NCBI RefSeq assembly: GCF_019050325.1
Contig: NZ_VOMB01000017.1
Span: 1 to 64,000, forward strand
Direction of reading: 5' to 3'
From: [Mycobacterium] fortunisiensis
GTDB taxonomy: Bacteria; Actinomycetota; Actinomycetes; Mycobacteriales; Mycobacteriaceae
Length of the DNA stretch: 64,000 nucleotides
Part shown: piece by piece, positions 50,172-59,090 of the stretch
Layout: each line of letters opens with the position of its first letter
Position numbering within the stretch: the first letter of the stretch is position 1
Made by a program: the position numbers and the translations under genes
The notes under the pieces: model-generated
Told to the model about the DNA's origin: nothing
Seen by the model: only the letters and a program-made list of their open reading frames with translations
Database searches by the model: none

Positions 50172-50888
50172 TTAAGCACCACTGGCGTCGCGCTCGGTGA
50201 CCGCGGTGGCGGCTTCGTCGATGATGGCGCGCATGGCCCGTTCGGCGGCGTCCTCGTCACGCAGCCGAACGGCCCGGGCCACCTCGTCGTGCAGTTCGAT
50301 GGCCGCGGGGTTGGGGGAGTCGGGCATCAGGCCGTGTTCGGTCCGCCCGGCCAGCACCTCGGCCACCACGTCGTTGAGCGCACGAAACATCTCGTTGCCG
50401 CTGGCGTCCAGAAGTGTCTGGTGAAAAAGTGTGTCGGCCCGTAGATAGGCCTCGAGGTCGCCGGAGCGGCCGTGCATCACCATGTCGGACACCGCGGCGG
50501 CCATCACCCGGCATTGGTCCGGGTTCGCCCGGCGCGCGGCCAGCGCCGCGGCCGCCGGCTCGAAACCGCGTCGAAGTTCGGACAGCGACGCCAGCTGGGC
50601 AGCGCGGTCCCCGGCCTGGAGGCGCCAGCGAATCAGCCTGGGGTCAAAGACATTCCATTTGTGCGACGGCTGGACGGTGATACCGACGCGGCGGCGGGAT
50701 TCCACCATGCCCATCGACTCGAGCACGCGGATCACCTCGCGCGCGACGCTGCGGGACACCTCGTGTTCGGTGCTGAGCCGTTCCAAGGTCAGCACCTGCT
50801 GCGCGGCCAGCTCACCGGAGACGATCCCGGTGCCGAGCGCGGTCAGCAGGTTGGCGTGCAGTGCGCCGACCTTTGCAGGGGAAGACAC
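50172..50888 (-). CDS. GntR/FadR-family regulator of the gluconate genes
   Basis: 238 aa, GTG start. N-terminal winged helix (about 30-80) with LERLSTEHEVSRSVAREVIRVLESMGMV (core SRSVAREVIRVLESMG) and wing RRRVGITV; C-terminal FCD domain with Asp/His residues that could bind metal plus a carboxylate ligand (D139, H143 region FHQTLLDASGNEMF). It is divergent from gluconokinase and permease genes and shares with them an intergenic region full of palindromes, so it most likely represses them until gluconate or a derivative binds. That target is inferred from position. Confidence 0.85.
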   Translation of the reverse strand: MSSPAKVGALHANLLTALGTGIVSGELAAQQVLTLERLSTEHEVSRSVAREVIRVLESMGMVESRRRVGITVQPSHKWNVFDPRLIRWRLQAGDRAAQLASLSELRRGFEPAAAALAARRANPDQCRVMAAAVSDMVMHGRSGDLEAYLRADTLFHQTLLDASGNEMFRALNDVVAEVLAGRTEHGLMPDSPNPAAIELHDEVARAVRLRDEDAAERAMRAIIDEAATAVTERDASGA

Positions 50889-50899
50889 GGTTACATCGT

Positions 50900-50996
50900 G
50901 TCATATGACCCAATAAACGAGTAAAGAACTGACGTAATAACCAAACCGTTGCAAACGTATGATGTTTACGTCATGATGTGTGACGACAAACACATC
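50900..50996. promoter_or_regulatory. operator/promoter region between gntR and gntK
   Basis: Four palindromic elements in 97 bp: GTCATATGAC (50900-50909, perfect); TGACGTAA at 50930-50937 with its complement TTACGTCA at 50966-50973; ACGTA-N7-TACGT (50955-50971), which covers a -10-like TATGAT (50958-50963); and GATGTGT-N8-ACACATC (50975-50996) downstream of the expected transcript start. The arrangement fits repression of gntKP by the divergent GntR protein. Confidence 0.55.
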
Positions 50997-51011
50997 GTGC
51001 GAGGCGGTTGT

Positions 51012-51539
51012 ATGGGTTCACCAGTCGTGGTCATGGGCGTATCCGGATCAGGTAAGTCGACCGTCGGCGCAGCACTGGCACAACGGCTGCGGGTGCCGTT
51101 CGCCGATGCCGACGACTTTCACCCGGCTGCCAACATTGCCAAGATGTCGGCCGGCCACCCCCTGGACGACCAGGACCGCCATCCCTGGCTGGAAGCGATC
51201 GGAGAGTGGCTGGCCGAGCACAGCGCAGGCGGTGTGATGAGTTGTTCTGCGCTCAAGCGCAAGTACCGCGACCAGTTGCGCAGTCACTGCGCCGGCGTGG
51301 TGTTTCTGCATCTGAGCGGCTCGCCCGAGGTCATCCGCAAACGTCAGGCCAGCCGACCCGGCCACTTCATGCCGGCCGCGCTACTCGATTCGCAATTCGC
51401 CACCCTGGAGCCGCTCGGAGCGGACGAGGGCGGTGTCACCATCGACGTCGATCAGAGCGTCGACGCCATCGTCGATGACTACGTCAGCACAGCTACCACC
51501 CGAACCGGCACGGCGACAACCGAACAGGAGAACCGATGA
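51012..51539 (+). CDS. gntK: gluconokinase
   Basis: 175 aa from the ATG at 51012, close to the family norm; the frame is open to 50949 but that stretch overlaps the operator. Walker A GVSGSGKST at 9-17, the substrate motif DADDFHPAANIAKMSAGHPLDD (core DFHPAANIAKMSAG), CSALKRKYRD and a HLSGSPEVI block. It phosphorylates gluconate to 6-phosphogluconate for the pentose phosphate pathway. It overlaps the permease gene by 4 bp. Confidence 0.95.
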   Translation: MGSPVVVMGVSGSGKSTVGAALAQRLRVPFADADDFHPAANIAKMSAGHPLDDQDRHPWLEAIGEWLAEHSAGGVMSCSALKRKYRDQLRSHCAGVVFLHLSGSPEVIRKRQASRPGHFMPAALLDSQFATLEPLGADEGGVTIDVDQSVDAIVDDYVSTATTRTGTATTEQENR

Positions 51540-52990
51540 GCTCATCGCTCACCCAGCTCGCGGCCGGCACAGAGCTGGTTGAGCCGGTCGCCGGTGGCAC
51601 GCAGTTGATCCTGGCCGCCCTGGCCGGCATCGCCTTGATCGTCGTCCTCATCACTCTCCTGAAGCTGCACCCGTTCCTGGCCCTGATCTTCGGCGCGCTG
51701 ACCGTCGGCCTGGTGGCCGGCGAGAACATCGGCACAGTGCTCGACTCGTTCTCCAGCGGATTCGGCTCCACCGCAGCCAGTGTCGGCATCTTGATCGCGC
51801 TCGGGGCGATGTTCGCCAAACTGCTGGCCGACACCGGGGGCGCCGACGAGATCGTGGACACGATTGTCGGGCATGCCTCACCCCGGATGTTGCCGTGGGC
51901 AATGGCGTTGGTGGGCGCGATCATCGGCCTGCCGATGTTCTTCGAGATCGGCCTGGTGCTGTTGATGCCGGTGATCTACCTCGTGGCCCGCCGGTCGCAG
52001 CTGTCCCTGGTGACGGTCGGTATCCCGGCCCTGGCGGGCCTGTCGGCCATGCACGGGTTCGTGCCGCCGCATCCCGGGCCCGTCGCCGCCATCTCGCTGC
52101 TCAACGCCGATCTCGGCGTCACGCTGGCGCTGGGGGTGCTGGTGGCGATCCCGACGATCGTGGTGGCCGGTCCGCTGTTCGGCAAGCTGGCCGGGCGCTG
52201 GGTGGTTCTCGACGTACCGGATCGGTTCGACAGCACCGATCCGGCTGCTGCGCAACAGGATTCTGGCCCCGGCATCGGTGGCTCCGGCCCGGCCACCGCC
52301 ACCGCCACCGGGACAAAGGCGCGACCGAGCTTCGGCATCACCATGGCCAGTGTCCTGCTGCCAGTGGCCCTGATGATGGGCAAGGCGCTCGTCGACATTT
52401 TCATCGACGACACCTCGCATCCGTTGCGTCAGGCCTTCGACCTGCTCGGCCGCCCCCTGATGGCACTGCTGATCGCGGTGGTGGTCGGCATGTTCACCCT
52501 CGGTGGCGGCGCCAAGATGTCGCGCGATCAGATCGTGAAATGTGTTGAATCGTCACTGCCGCCGGTCGCCGGCATCATCATGATCGTCGCCGCCGGCGGC
52601 GGATTCAAACAGGTGTTGGTGGATACCGGGATCGGGACGCTGCTGGCCGAATGGGCCAAGAGCGCCAACCTGTCGGTGGTGTTGCTGGCCTGGGTGCTGG
52701 CGGTCCTGATCCGGCTGGCGACGGGATCGGCGACGGTGGCCACCATCACCGCGTCCTCGCTGATGCTGGCCCTGGTCGAAGGGATGAGCACCGGCGAGGT
52801 GTCGCTGGTGGTGCTTGCGGTGGGCGCCGGTTCGCTGTTCTTCTCGCATGTCAACGACGCCGGATTCTGGCTGGTGAAGGAGTATTTCGGGATGACCGTC
52901 GGTCAGACCATCAAAACCTGGTCGCTCATGGAGACGGCACTGTCGGTGGCGGGCCTGGTCTTCGTACTCCTGCTCGGTCTCGTCGTCTGA
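51536..52990 (+). CDS. gntP: gluconate permease, GntP/GntT family
   Basis: 484 aa with about 12-14 helices. Family features include LKLHPFLALIFGALTVGL, GAMFAKLLADTGGADEIV, MHGFVPPHPGP and a C-terminal FFSHVNDAGFWLVKEYFGM (cores quoted). A Thr/Ala/Gly-rich soluble loop lies near 235-262. It imports gluconate with protons and feeds the kinase encoded just upstream. Confidence 0.94.
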   Translation: MSSSLTQLAAGTELVEPVAGGTQLILAALAGIALIVVLITLLKLHPFLALIFGALTVGLVAGENIGTVLDSFSSGFGSTAASVGILIALGAMFAKLLADTGGADEIVDTIVGHASPRMLPWAMALVGAIIGLPMFFEIGLVLLMPVIYLVARRSQLSLVTVGIPALAGLSAMHGFVPPHPGPVAAISLLNADLGVTLALGVLVAIPTIVVAGPLFGKLAGRWVVLDVPDRFDSTDPAAAQQDSGPGIGGSGPATATATGTKARPSFGITMASVLLPVALMMGKALVDIFIDDTSHPLRQAFDLLGRPLMALLIAVVVGMFTLGGGAKMSRDQIVKCVESSLPPVAGIIMIVAAGGGFKQVLVDTGIGTLLAEWAKSANLSVVLLAWVLAVLIRLATGSATVATITASSLMLALVEGMSTGEVSLVVLAVGAGSLFFSHVNDAGFWLVKEYFGMTVGQTIKTWSLMETALSVAGLVFVLLLGLVV

Positions 52991-53002
52991 TCCACCGGCA
53001 GA

Positions 53003-53563
53003 TCAGCCCCGGACCACCTGGGTGCCGCCGGCGAGTTCGTCGTGCTTGCCCTGTTTGGTGGCACTGCCGCTGATGGTCACCGCGATGACGATCATCGCGA
53101 TCACAGCGAGGAATCCACCGACCCACGGGATGATCGGCAGCACGGTGAAGGCGTTGCGAATCGCGGACTGGCCCAGGCTGGGTTTCGGGGCATTCCCCGG
53201 CCCACGTACCGCAAGCCCCAGCAGCTTCTTGCCCGGTGTCGCGCCCGCGGCCACTTCGAAGCCGACGAAGTAGACGAACATCAGCAATCCGGTGAAAAGG
53301 CCGGTCACCCAGTAACTCGACAGCGAGTCGGTGATGAACGACAGGAAGAACGCCACGATGGCGACAAGGATTCCGTCGATCACGCGCGCGAAAAATCGCC
53401 GCGCCAGACCACCGGCCGCCCCGCCGTACGGAGGCGGGTAACCGCCGGGGGCTTGCTGATACGGCGGGGGATAGCCGCCGGGCGCCTGCCCATAAGGCGG
53501 GGGCGGAGGCGGATAGCCGCCAGGTTGTCCGTACTGCTCAGGTGGAAAGTCGCCCGTTGTCAT
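53003..53563 (-). CDS. RDD-family membrane protein with Gly-Tyr-Pro repeats
   Basis: 186 aa from ATG 53563. Residues 5-50 are built from repeats of the form APGGYPPPY separated by Gln/Gly (three near-copies). Residues 55-165 form an RDD domain: LARRFFARVIDGILVAIV with the Arg-Asp pair, two further helices, and ATPGKKLLGLAVR. RDD proteins are small membrane proteins, some linked to ion transport; function here is unknown. It converges with gntP (12 bp gap). Confidence 0.85.
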   Translation of the reverse strand: MTTGDFPPEQYGQPGGYPPPPPPYGQAPGGYPPPYQQAPGGYPPPYGGAAGGLARRFFARVIDGILVAIVAFFLSFITDSLSSYWVTGLFTGLLMFVYFVGFEVAAGATPGKKLLGLAVRGPGNAPKPSLGQSAIRNAFTVLPIIPWVGGFLAVIAMIVIAVTISGSATKQGKHDELAGGTQVVRG

Positions 53564-53573
53564 ACCGACAACG

Positions 53574-54380
53574 CTACCGACCACGCCGCTGATCGAGTTG
53601 GGTTCGAGCCAGATCAGCCAGGGCCACGGACCGTTCGCGAGCCGCCTCGGCGAGTTCGGGTGCGCGCTCTCGGGCCGCCTCGGCGAGTTCGGTGGCCCGT
53701 TCGCGGGCCGCTTCGGCCACCTCGGGTGCGCGCTCGCGGGCGGCGTGGGCCAACTCGCCGGCACGTTCCCGTGCCACGTCGGCCAGCTCGCGACCACGTT
53801 CCGCACCGACCGCCAGGCCGTGGCCGACCTTCTCGGCGACCGCACTGTCGGAAATGGCCTCGGTCAACGAATGGTCGGTGAGGTGGTGGCCCGCGCTGAC
53901 ACCGGGTACGGCGGCGGCGACGCTGGCCGAGACCTGGCGTGCGGCGCGGCGCCCGCGCCAGGCCAGCGACGGCTTGCCGGCGGTGTCGGCTGCCGCGATG
54001 ATCAGGCCGCCGAGCAGGCTGATGTCGGTGATGAAATCGCGGCGTTGGGCCGCCGCCCGCTGCGGATCGGACTCCCGCAGGAACGATTGCGCACCCAGGC
54101 TTCCCGGCACCATGGTGACGGCCAGGGCGGCTGCGGTCAGCCGTGGCGCCCGGCCGAGTGCCAGCAAGAGTCCACCGGCAACCTGAACCGCGGCGTTCAC
54201 CCGTGCGACCGTGCGGGCATCGGAGGGCACTCCGGCGCTCATCGGACCGGGCAGTGCACTCAGCGCACCCAGCGTGTTGCGGGTCGATTCGGTGGCGCCG
54301 GCGGGGTCGCGCAGGGTCTCCACGCCGCGGGCGATGAAGGTGGCAGACAACATGGGACGAGCGATTCGTCTGATCAACAT
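53574..54380 (-). CDS. DoxX-family membrane protein with six 11-residue repeats at the C-terminus
   Basis: 268 aa. Residues 1-135 form the DoxX-like part, with three or four helices (IARPMLSATFIARGVETL, VAGGLLLALGRAPRLTAAALAV, ISLLGGLIIAAADTAG). A linker follows, then residues 198-263 are six consecutive 11-residue units with consensus ELAEAARERAP. Such 11-mers form long amphipathic helices like those of LEA proteins and apolipoproteins, probably lying on the membrane surface or forming a coiled coil. DoxX proteins are linked to thiosulfate or redox functions in some bacteria; the role here is unknown. Confidence 0.8.
   Translation of the reverse strand: MLIRRIARPMLSATFIARGVETLRDPAGATESTRNTLGALSALPGPMSAGVPSDARTVARVNAAVQVAGGLLLALGRAPRLTAAALAVTMVPGSLGAQSFLRESDPQRAAAQRRDFITDISLLGGLIIAAADTAGKPSLAWRGRRAARQVSASVAAAVPGVSAGHHLTDHSLTEAISDSAVAEKVGHGLAVGAERGRELADVARERAGELAHAARERAPEVAEAARERATELAEAARERAPELAEAARERSVALADLARTQLDQRRGR
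53592..53789 (-). repeat. 33-bp tandem repeats (six units) in the DoxX-family gene
   Basis: Six back-to-back 33-bp units encode the 11-residue repeats ELADVARERAG, ELAHAARERAP, EVAEAARERAT, ELAEAARERAP, ELAEAARERSV and ALADLARTQLD. Units 2-5 are most alike; the outer two have drifted. Confidence 0.85.
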
Positions 54381-54498
54381 GAGCTAGGAGTTCCCACAGC
54401 CCGCCAGGGCAAACCTCGCGAGATTCACCGATGCCGCACGGAGTAGCTTCACAGACATGCGGCACCGGCCCCCCATCGGCACCGGGCGATGAACCCCG

Positions 54499-55197
54499 AT
54501 GAACTATGACTGGAAGCAGCTGGGCCGGGGTGTCTGGCGCACCCGGCTGCCGTTCCTGGACGTGACGGTCGGCCTCGTCGCCGGTACCGAGCGCTGCTTG
54601 CTGGTGGATTCGGGCACCACACTGGCCGAGGCCCGCGGCATCGCCGCCGATGTGTCGGCGCTGACGCCGCACCGCGTCGGGCATATTGTGCTGACGCACA
54701 ATCATTTCGACCATATTCTCGGTGCATCGTGGTTCAGGGGAGCCGAGATATGGTGCGCCCCCGAGGTTGTCACGTCGTTGTCTGCGGGCCGAGATGAGCT
54801 GCGTGCCGATGCCATTCGCCACGGGGCCGACCCCGGCGACGTCGACCGGGCGCTCGCCGCGATCGCGGTGCCGGACCGGCAGATCTGCTACGGCGACATC
54901 GATCTCGGTGGCCGGACCGTGAGCGTTCGCCACCCCGGCCGTGGCCACACCAGTCACGACCTGATCGTCGTCGTGCCCGGCGATCCCGCGGTGGTGTTCT
55001 GCGGTGATCTCGTCGAGGAGTCCGGCGACCCGGTGATCGACGCCGATTCCGACCTCGCGGCCTGGCCGGCCACCCTGCAGGAGGTGCTGGCCGCCGGCGG
55101 CGACGACGGGGTGTTCGTCCCCGGGCACGGCGCCGTGGTGGGCGCCGAGTTCGTCCGGCGGCAGCAGCGCCGACTGGCCGCTCACAGAGGTTCGTGA
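54499..55197 (+). CDS. metallo-beta-lactamase-fold hydrolase
   Basis: 232 aa. The metal motif THNHFDH gives H67, H69, D71 and H72; further ligands are H in GRGHTSHD, D in FCGDLVEE and H in VPGHG. A two-zinc hydrolase of the MBL superfamily, most likely cytoplasmic since no signal peptide is seen. The substrate cannot be read from the sequence; glyoxalase II-like, lactonase-like or thioester hydrolases are options. The gene stands alone between divergent and tandem neighbours. Confidence 0.88.
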   Translation: MNYDWKQLGRGVWRTRLPFLDVTVGLVAGTERCLLVDSGTTLAEARGIAADVSALTPHRVGHIVLTHNHFDHILGASWFRGAEIWCAPEVVTSLSAGRDELRADAIRHGADPGDVDRALAAIAVPDRQICYGDIDLGGRTVSVRHPGRGHTSHDLIVVVPGDPAVVFCGDLVEESGDPVIDADSDLAAWPATLQEVLAAGGDDGVFVPGHGAVVGAEFVRRQQRRLAAHRGS

Positions 55198-55240
55198 GCC
55201 CGCCGACGGATTTAGTTAGCCCATATGCGACGATTCGCCG

Positions 55241-56059
55241 ATGACCGAGGTTGTCGCCCATTTCGTGCAATCCGAGCAGGACAGGTTCGCCCCGACCCGC
55301 TTTGCGCAGAGCCACTGGGGTGAGGACCACCTGAACGGTCCGGCCCTGGTCGGGTTGGCCGCCCAGGCGCTGGAGTCGGCCTTCGGGCTGCCCGAGTTCC
55401 TGCCGGCCCGGTTGACCGTCGACCTGTTCAGAGCCGCGCGCGGCGTGCCGACCACGACAAAGGTGGCGCTGATCCGTGCCGGTCGGCGGGTGCGCAACTC
55501 CGAGTGCGAACTGGTGCAGGACGGCGTGACGGTGGCCCGCGCAACCCTGGTGCAGTACCGGTTGGGGGCGGCCCCGCGGGGTGAAGAGTGGGTGGCTCCG
55601 GTCACTTTCGACCACCCGGGCGCGCTCGACGACGACCGGACGACGTACATCGGCAGCGATGCAGGCGGCTGGAGTCGCGCCATCGCCGACCATCAGAACG
55701 ACTCCCGTAAGCGGTTCATGAACCGCACCATCACCGTCATCGACGGACACCCCAACTCGCCGTTCGTGCGGGCGGCGATGGCGGCCGAGGGCACGAGCCT
55801 GGTGACCAACCTGGGCACCGCCGGGGTGGGCTACATCAACGGCGACCTCACCGTGGCGTTGTCCCGGCTGCCCGGTGACGATTGGATCGGCGTTCAGGCC
55901 GACGCGCACTGGGCCAACGATGGCATTGCCGTCGGCGCCTCCACCCTGTTCGACGGTGCCGGGGCGTTCGGCACCGGAATGGTCACCGCCATCGGCAATC
56001 CGGCGGCGCAGATCGATTTCACCGACGATCCGTTTCCGGAACGCACCGCGCCCAGGTAG
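55241..56059 (+). CDS. acyl-CoA thioesterase-like protein (hotdog fold)
   Basis: 272 aa. Two hotdog-type halves: residues 10-115 (HLNGPALVGLAAQALESAFG near the start) and 150-255 (FVRAAMAAEGTSLVTNLGT, WIGVQADAHWANDGIAVGA). The SRAIADHQ and VQADAHW regions resemble TesB-like and acyl-CoA thioesterase domain proteins common in mycobacteria. It probably hydrolyses a CoA thioester; substrate unknown. Located 43 bp after the MBL gene. Confidence 0.8.
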   Translation: MTEVVAHFVQSEQDRFAPTRFAQSHWGEDHLNGPALVGLAAQALESAFGLPEFLPARLTVDLFRAARGVPTTTKVALIRAGRRVRNSECELVQDGVTVARATLVQYRLGAAPRGEEWVAPVTFDHPGALDDDRTTYIGSDAGGWSRAIADHQNDSRKRFMNRTITVIDGHPNSPFVRAAMAAEGTSLVTNLGTAGVGYINGDLTVALSRLPGDDWIGVQADAHWANDGIAVGASTLFDGAGAFGTGMVTAIGNPAAQIDFTDDPFPERTAPR

Positions 56060-56116
56060 CGCCGCGGCCACCGGAACACAGGTTTCACGGCCGGCGTACC
56101 CGGCAATCCGGCAGGC

Positions 56117-57187
56117 ATGGCCGAAGTGGATGACGGGTTCACGCGTGACCTCCTGCAGGAGCTGTTGTGGGCGTACGGCCCGTGCGGTCAGGAGGATGCG
56201 GTTCGCGATGTGTGCGGTCGGGAAGTGGGGCCTCATGCCGAGCGGACGTGGACGGATGCCGCGGGCAACCTGGTCGCCCGGATCGGTGGGGCGGACCCCG
56301 AAGCCCCGGCCACCCGGATCCTGGCTCATCTCGACGAGCTCTCGATGCTCGTCAAGCGAATAGAACCGGACGGTAGGCTGCGTCTCACCCCACTGGGCAC
56401 GATGTACCCGGCCAACTTCGGCCTGGGCCTGGTGGCCATCCTGGGTGACGACGAAACCATTTGTGGGGTACTGGCTTTAGGCTCGGAGCACACCACCCAG
56501 GAAACCCCGCACGTGTGGCGGACGAAGCCCGATCAGGGCGACAAGGCGCTGGACTGGCCCGATGTGCATGTCTTCACCGGTTTGGACCCGGAGCAGTTGG
56601 CGAAATCGGGGATCGGACCGGGCACCCGGGTGTGTATCGACCGCAGCAAGCGTGACCTCATCGAGATCGGTGACTATCTCGGCTGCTACTTCATGGACGA
56701 CCGAGCCGCGGTACTGACCCTGCTGCTGCTCGCGCGGCGACTCACCGCGACCGGCCGGCGCCCAGCCGGTGACCTGCACCTGGTCTTCACCACGAACGAA
56801 GAGGTAGGCGGGGTGGGGGCGGCGTATGCCTGCCGGACACTGCCCGGCGATCTGACGTTGGCCGTGGAAGTCGGGCCGACCGAGGCCGAGTACGGGACCA
56901 CGGTGACCGGCGGGCCGATCGTGGCCTACAGCGACGCACAGTGCGTCTACGACAAGGGCGTGGCGGATCGGCTGTGCGACGTGGCACGGAACCTGGGGTA
57001 CGCACCGCAGGCCGCAGTTCTGGGCGCCTTCGAATCGGACGCCTCCCATGCCAAGGCGGCCGGGCTGTCTCCGCAGGCCGGATTGCTGTGTCTGCCGACG
57101 CTGAGCACGCACGGCTATGAGGTGATCGCCCGGTCCGCGATCACCGCCGTGACCGACGTCCTGGTCGATTTTGTGGTCCAGATCTGA
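56117..57187 (+). CDS. M42/M20-type metallopeptidase
   Basis: 356 aa. The co-catalytic zinc residues are visible in family order: AHLDE (His and Asp) near residue 74, DDRAAVL (bridging Asp) near 195, NEEVGG (catalytic Glu pair) near 225, EVGPTEAEYG and STHGYEV near the C-terminus. This is the pattern of M42 (glutamyl aminopeptidase/endoglucanase-like) peptidases, normally tetrahedral cytosolic aminopeptidases. It probably removes N-terminal residues from peptides. No signal peptide. Confidence 0.85.
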   Translation: MAEVDDGFTRDLLQELLWAYGPCGQEDAVRDVCGREVGPHAERTWTDAAGNLVARIGGADPEAPATRILAHLDELSMLVKRIEPDGRLRLTPLGTMYPANFGLGLVAILGDDETICGVLALGSEHTTQETPHVWRTKPDQGDKALDWPDVHVFTGLDPEQLAKSGIGPGTRVCIDRSKRDLIEIGDYLGCYFMDDRAAVLTLLLLARRLTATGRRPAGDLHLVFTTNEEVGGVGAAYACRTLPGDLTLAVEVGPTEAEYGTTVTGGPIVAYSDAQCVYDKGVADRLCDVARNLGYAPQAAVLGAFESDASHAKAAGLSPQAGLLCLPTLSTHGYEVIARSAITAVTDVLVDFVVQI

Positions 57188-57225
57188 TCGGCCCGCCTCT
57201 GGCTAACGTCTGACAGGATGGGGAC

Positions 57226-57843
57226 ATGGCCGAACGCTGGACCAAGCAACGCCGCCTGGAGCACACCCGCAACGTCTTGCTGGATGCTGCCGAAGAAGTG
57301 TTCGCGCGCAAGGGATTCGAGGGTGCGGCGCTGGAGGACATCGCCGAGGTCGGTGGGTACACCCGGGGTGCGATCTACTCGCATTTCGGCAGCAAGGCCG
57401 AACTGTTCCTGGCGGTCGTCGAACGGCAGCGGCAACAGTTTCTCGACGGCTTCGCCGATGTCATCGCCAACTTCCACCGACTCGACGATCTCGACGCCGA
57501 CGAGCTCGGTGACCGGTGGCGGGATCTGGTCGCCGTCGAGGGTCCCGACCGCGCGGCGCTCGGATTCGAGTACACGCTTTTCCTGCTCCGCAACCCCGAG
57601 GCGCGGGAACGGGTGGCCGCTCAACGGGAGGAGACCGTGCACGCCCTCGCCGACTACATCGCCAAAGGCGCGGCTCGGCTCGGCGGGCAGTTGCGCATAC
57701 CGGCGCTGGACCTGGCTCGGGTGATCCTGGCCGGCAACGACGGAGTGACCCTCAACAGCCTGCTCGACGATCAGGCCGTCTACCGCCCGTTCCTGCGCAT
57801 GGTGCTCGCCAATATCGTTGTCCCCAAGAGCAACCGGTCGTGA
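57226..57843 (+). CDS. TetR-family transcriptional regulator
   Basis: 205 aa. N-terminal TetR helix-turn-helix at about 15-60: [43 protein letters not shown] (core [17 protein letters not shown]). The C-terminal ligand domain has no recognisable signature. Its stop overlaps the start of an EamA transporter gene (GTGA), so it probably controls that gene and itself. Ligand unknown. Confidence 0.93.
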   Translation: MAERWTKQRRLEHTRNVLLDAAEEVFARKGFEGAALEDIAEVGGYTRGAIYSHFGSKAELFLAVVERQRQQFLDGFADVIANFHRLDDLDADELGDRWRDLVAVEGPDRAALGFEYTLFLLRNPEARERVAAQREETVHALADYIAKGAARLGGQLRIPALDLARVILAGNDGVTLNSLLDDQAVYRPFLRMVLANIVVPKSNRS

Positions 57844-58712
57844 CCAGGCCACGGCATCCCGCGCGATCCGGCGCGCTGATGGCCGTCGCCTCGATGTTGT
57901 GCGTCCAGACCGGGCTGGCCGTGGCCGTCGGGCTGATCGACGACATCGGCGCCGAGGGCGCGGCCTGGCTGCGGCTGATCTGGGCCGCGGTCCTGATGCT
58001 GCTGATCGTGCGGCCGCGGCCCTCGGCATTCACCGCATCGGCCTTCTGGACCTGCGTTGCACTCGGTGTGGTGACCGCCGGGGTGACCATGCTGTTCATG
58101 GCTGCGCTGTCCCGGATCCCGCTCGGCACGGCCAGCGCACTGGAATTCCTCGGTCCGCTCGGTGTCGCGGTGGCACACGGAAAGGGCAGCAGTCGGGTGC
58201 TGTGGCCCGGACTGGCCGCGGCCGGCGTGTTGCTGCTGACCGAACCGTGGACGGGTGACGTCGATTTTCTGGGCGTGGTCTACGCGCTGGGCGCCGCGTT
58301 GTGCTGGGCCGGGTACATCCTGCTGACGCAACGGGTCGGCGACGAAGTGGCCGGGATCAAGGGATTGGCGGTGTCCATGCCGGTGGCGGCGATCGTGTGT
58401 ACCGCGATCGCCGGGCCGTCGGTGTTCGGACAGCTGACGCCGCAGTTGTTGGTGATCGGGGTGGGGCTGGCGATCCTGCTGCCGGTGATCCCGTTTGCCC
58501 TGGAGATGTCGGCGCTGCGCCATCTGACCACCGCCGCCTTCGGCACGTTGATGGCGTTGGAGCCGGCGATCGCGATGCTCGTCGGTCTGGCCATGCTGCA
58601 CCAGGTGCCGGATTCGACTGCGGTGATCGGCATCTGTCTGGTGGTGGCCGCCGGGGTCGGCGCAGCACGTACCGGCGCACGCGATACGCCGATCCCGGCC
58701 GAGGTTGGCTGA
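57840..58712 (+). CDS. EamA/DMT-family transporter
   Basis: 290 aa from GTG 57840, ten helices in two five-helix EamA repeats ([18 protein letters not shown] and [21 protein letters not shown] cores). Closest in pattern to RhtA-type exporters, which export threonine and homoserine in E. coli. It probably exports a metabolite or drug in response to the overlapping TetR gene. Substrate unknown. Confidence 0.86.
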   Translation: MTRPRHPARSGALMAVASMLCVQTGLAVAVGLIDDIGAEGAAWLRLIWAAVLMLLIVRPRPSAFTASAFWTCVALGVVTAGVTMLFMAALSRIPLGTASALEFLGPLGVAVAHGKGSSRVLWPGLAAAGVLLLTEPWTGDVDFLGVVYALGAALCWAGYILLTQRVGDEVAGIKGLAVSMPVAAIVCTAIAGPSVFGQLTPQLLVIGVGLAILLPVIPFALEMSALRHLTTAAFGTLMALEPAIAMLVGLAMLHQVPDSTAVIGICLVVAAGVGAARTGARDTPIPAEVG

Positions 58713-58731
58713 GCGGGCTACGCTGGCGCCA

Positions 58732-59088
58732 ATGGGACGTGGAATCTTCAATTCGCCGCTGGTGCGGTGGTTCAACACCGCTGCGGTGGGCCTCACCCGG
58801 ATTCCGGTGCTGGGCCGCTGGATCGGCCACGGCGTGGTGGTCATCCGCTACACCGGGCGCCGGTCGGGGCAGACGTTCGACACCCCGGTGTCAGTGCAGC
58901 GCGACGGCGATCGGGTGACCATCCACGTGATGGCGCCGGACAGCAAGAACTGGTGGCGCAACTTTCTGGGTGCGGGGGCCCCGCTCACACTGGTCAACCT
59001 CGACGGCACGGACCGCACCGGGCACGCGGTGGCCCGCCGTGACGAACAGGGCAGGGTCGCGGTCACGGTGGCGCTCGACGCCCCCTGA
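58732..59088 (+). CDS. deazaflavin (F420)-dependent nitroreductase-family protein
   Basis: 118 aa from ATG 58732. Resembles the Ddn/DUF385 family: VVIRYTGRRSGQTFDTPVS (core YTGRRSGQTF) is the usual F420-binding block, and WWRNFLGAGAPLTL follows. It would use reduced coenzyme F420 for reduction of quinones, nitro compounds or related substrates, at the membrane or in the cytoplasm. It lacks the longer N-terminus of Ddn. Substrate not known. Confidence 0.83.
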   Translation: MGRGIFNSPLVRWFNTAAVGLTRIPVLGRWIGHGVVVIRYTGRRSGQTFDTPVSVQRDGDRVTIHVMAPDSKNWWRNFLGAGAPLTLVNLDGTDRTGHAVARRDEQGRVAVTVALDAP

Positions 59089-59090
59089 CT

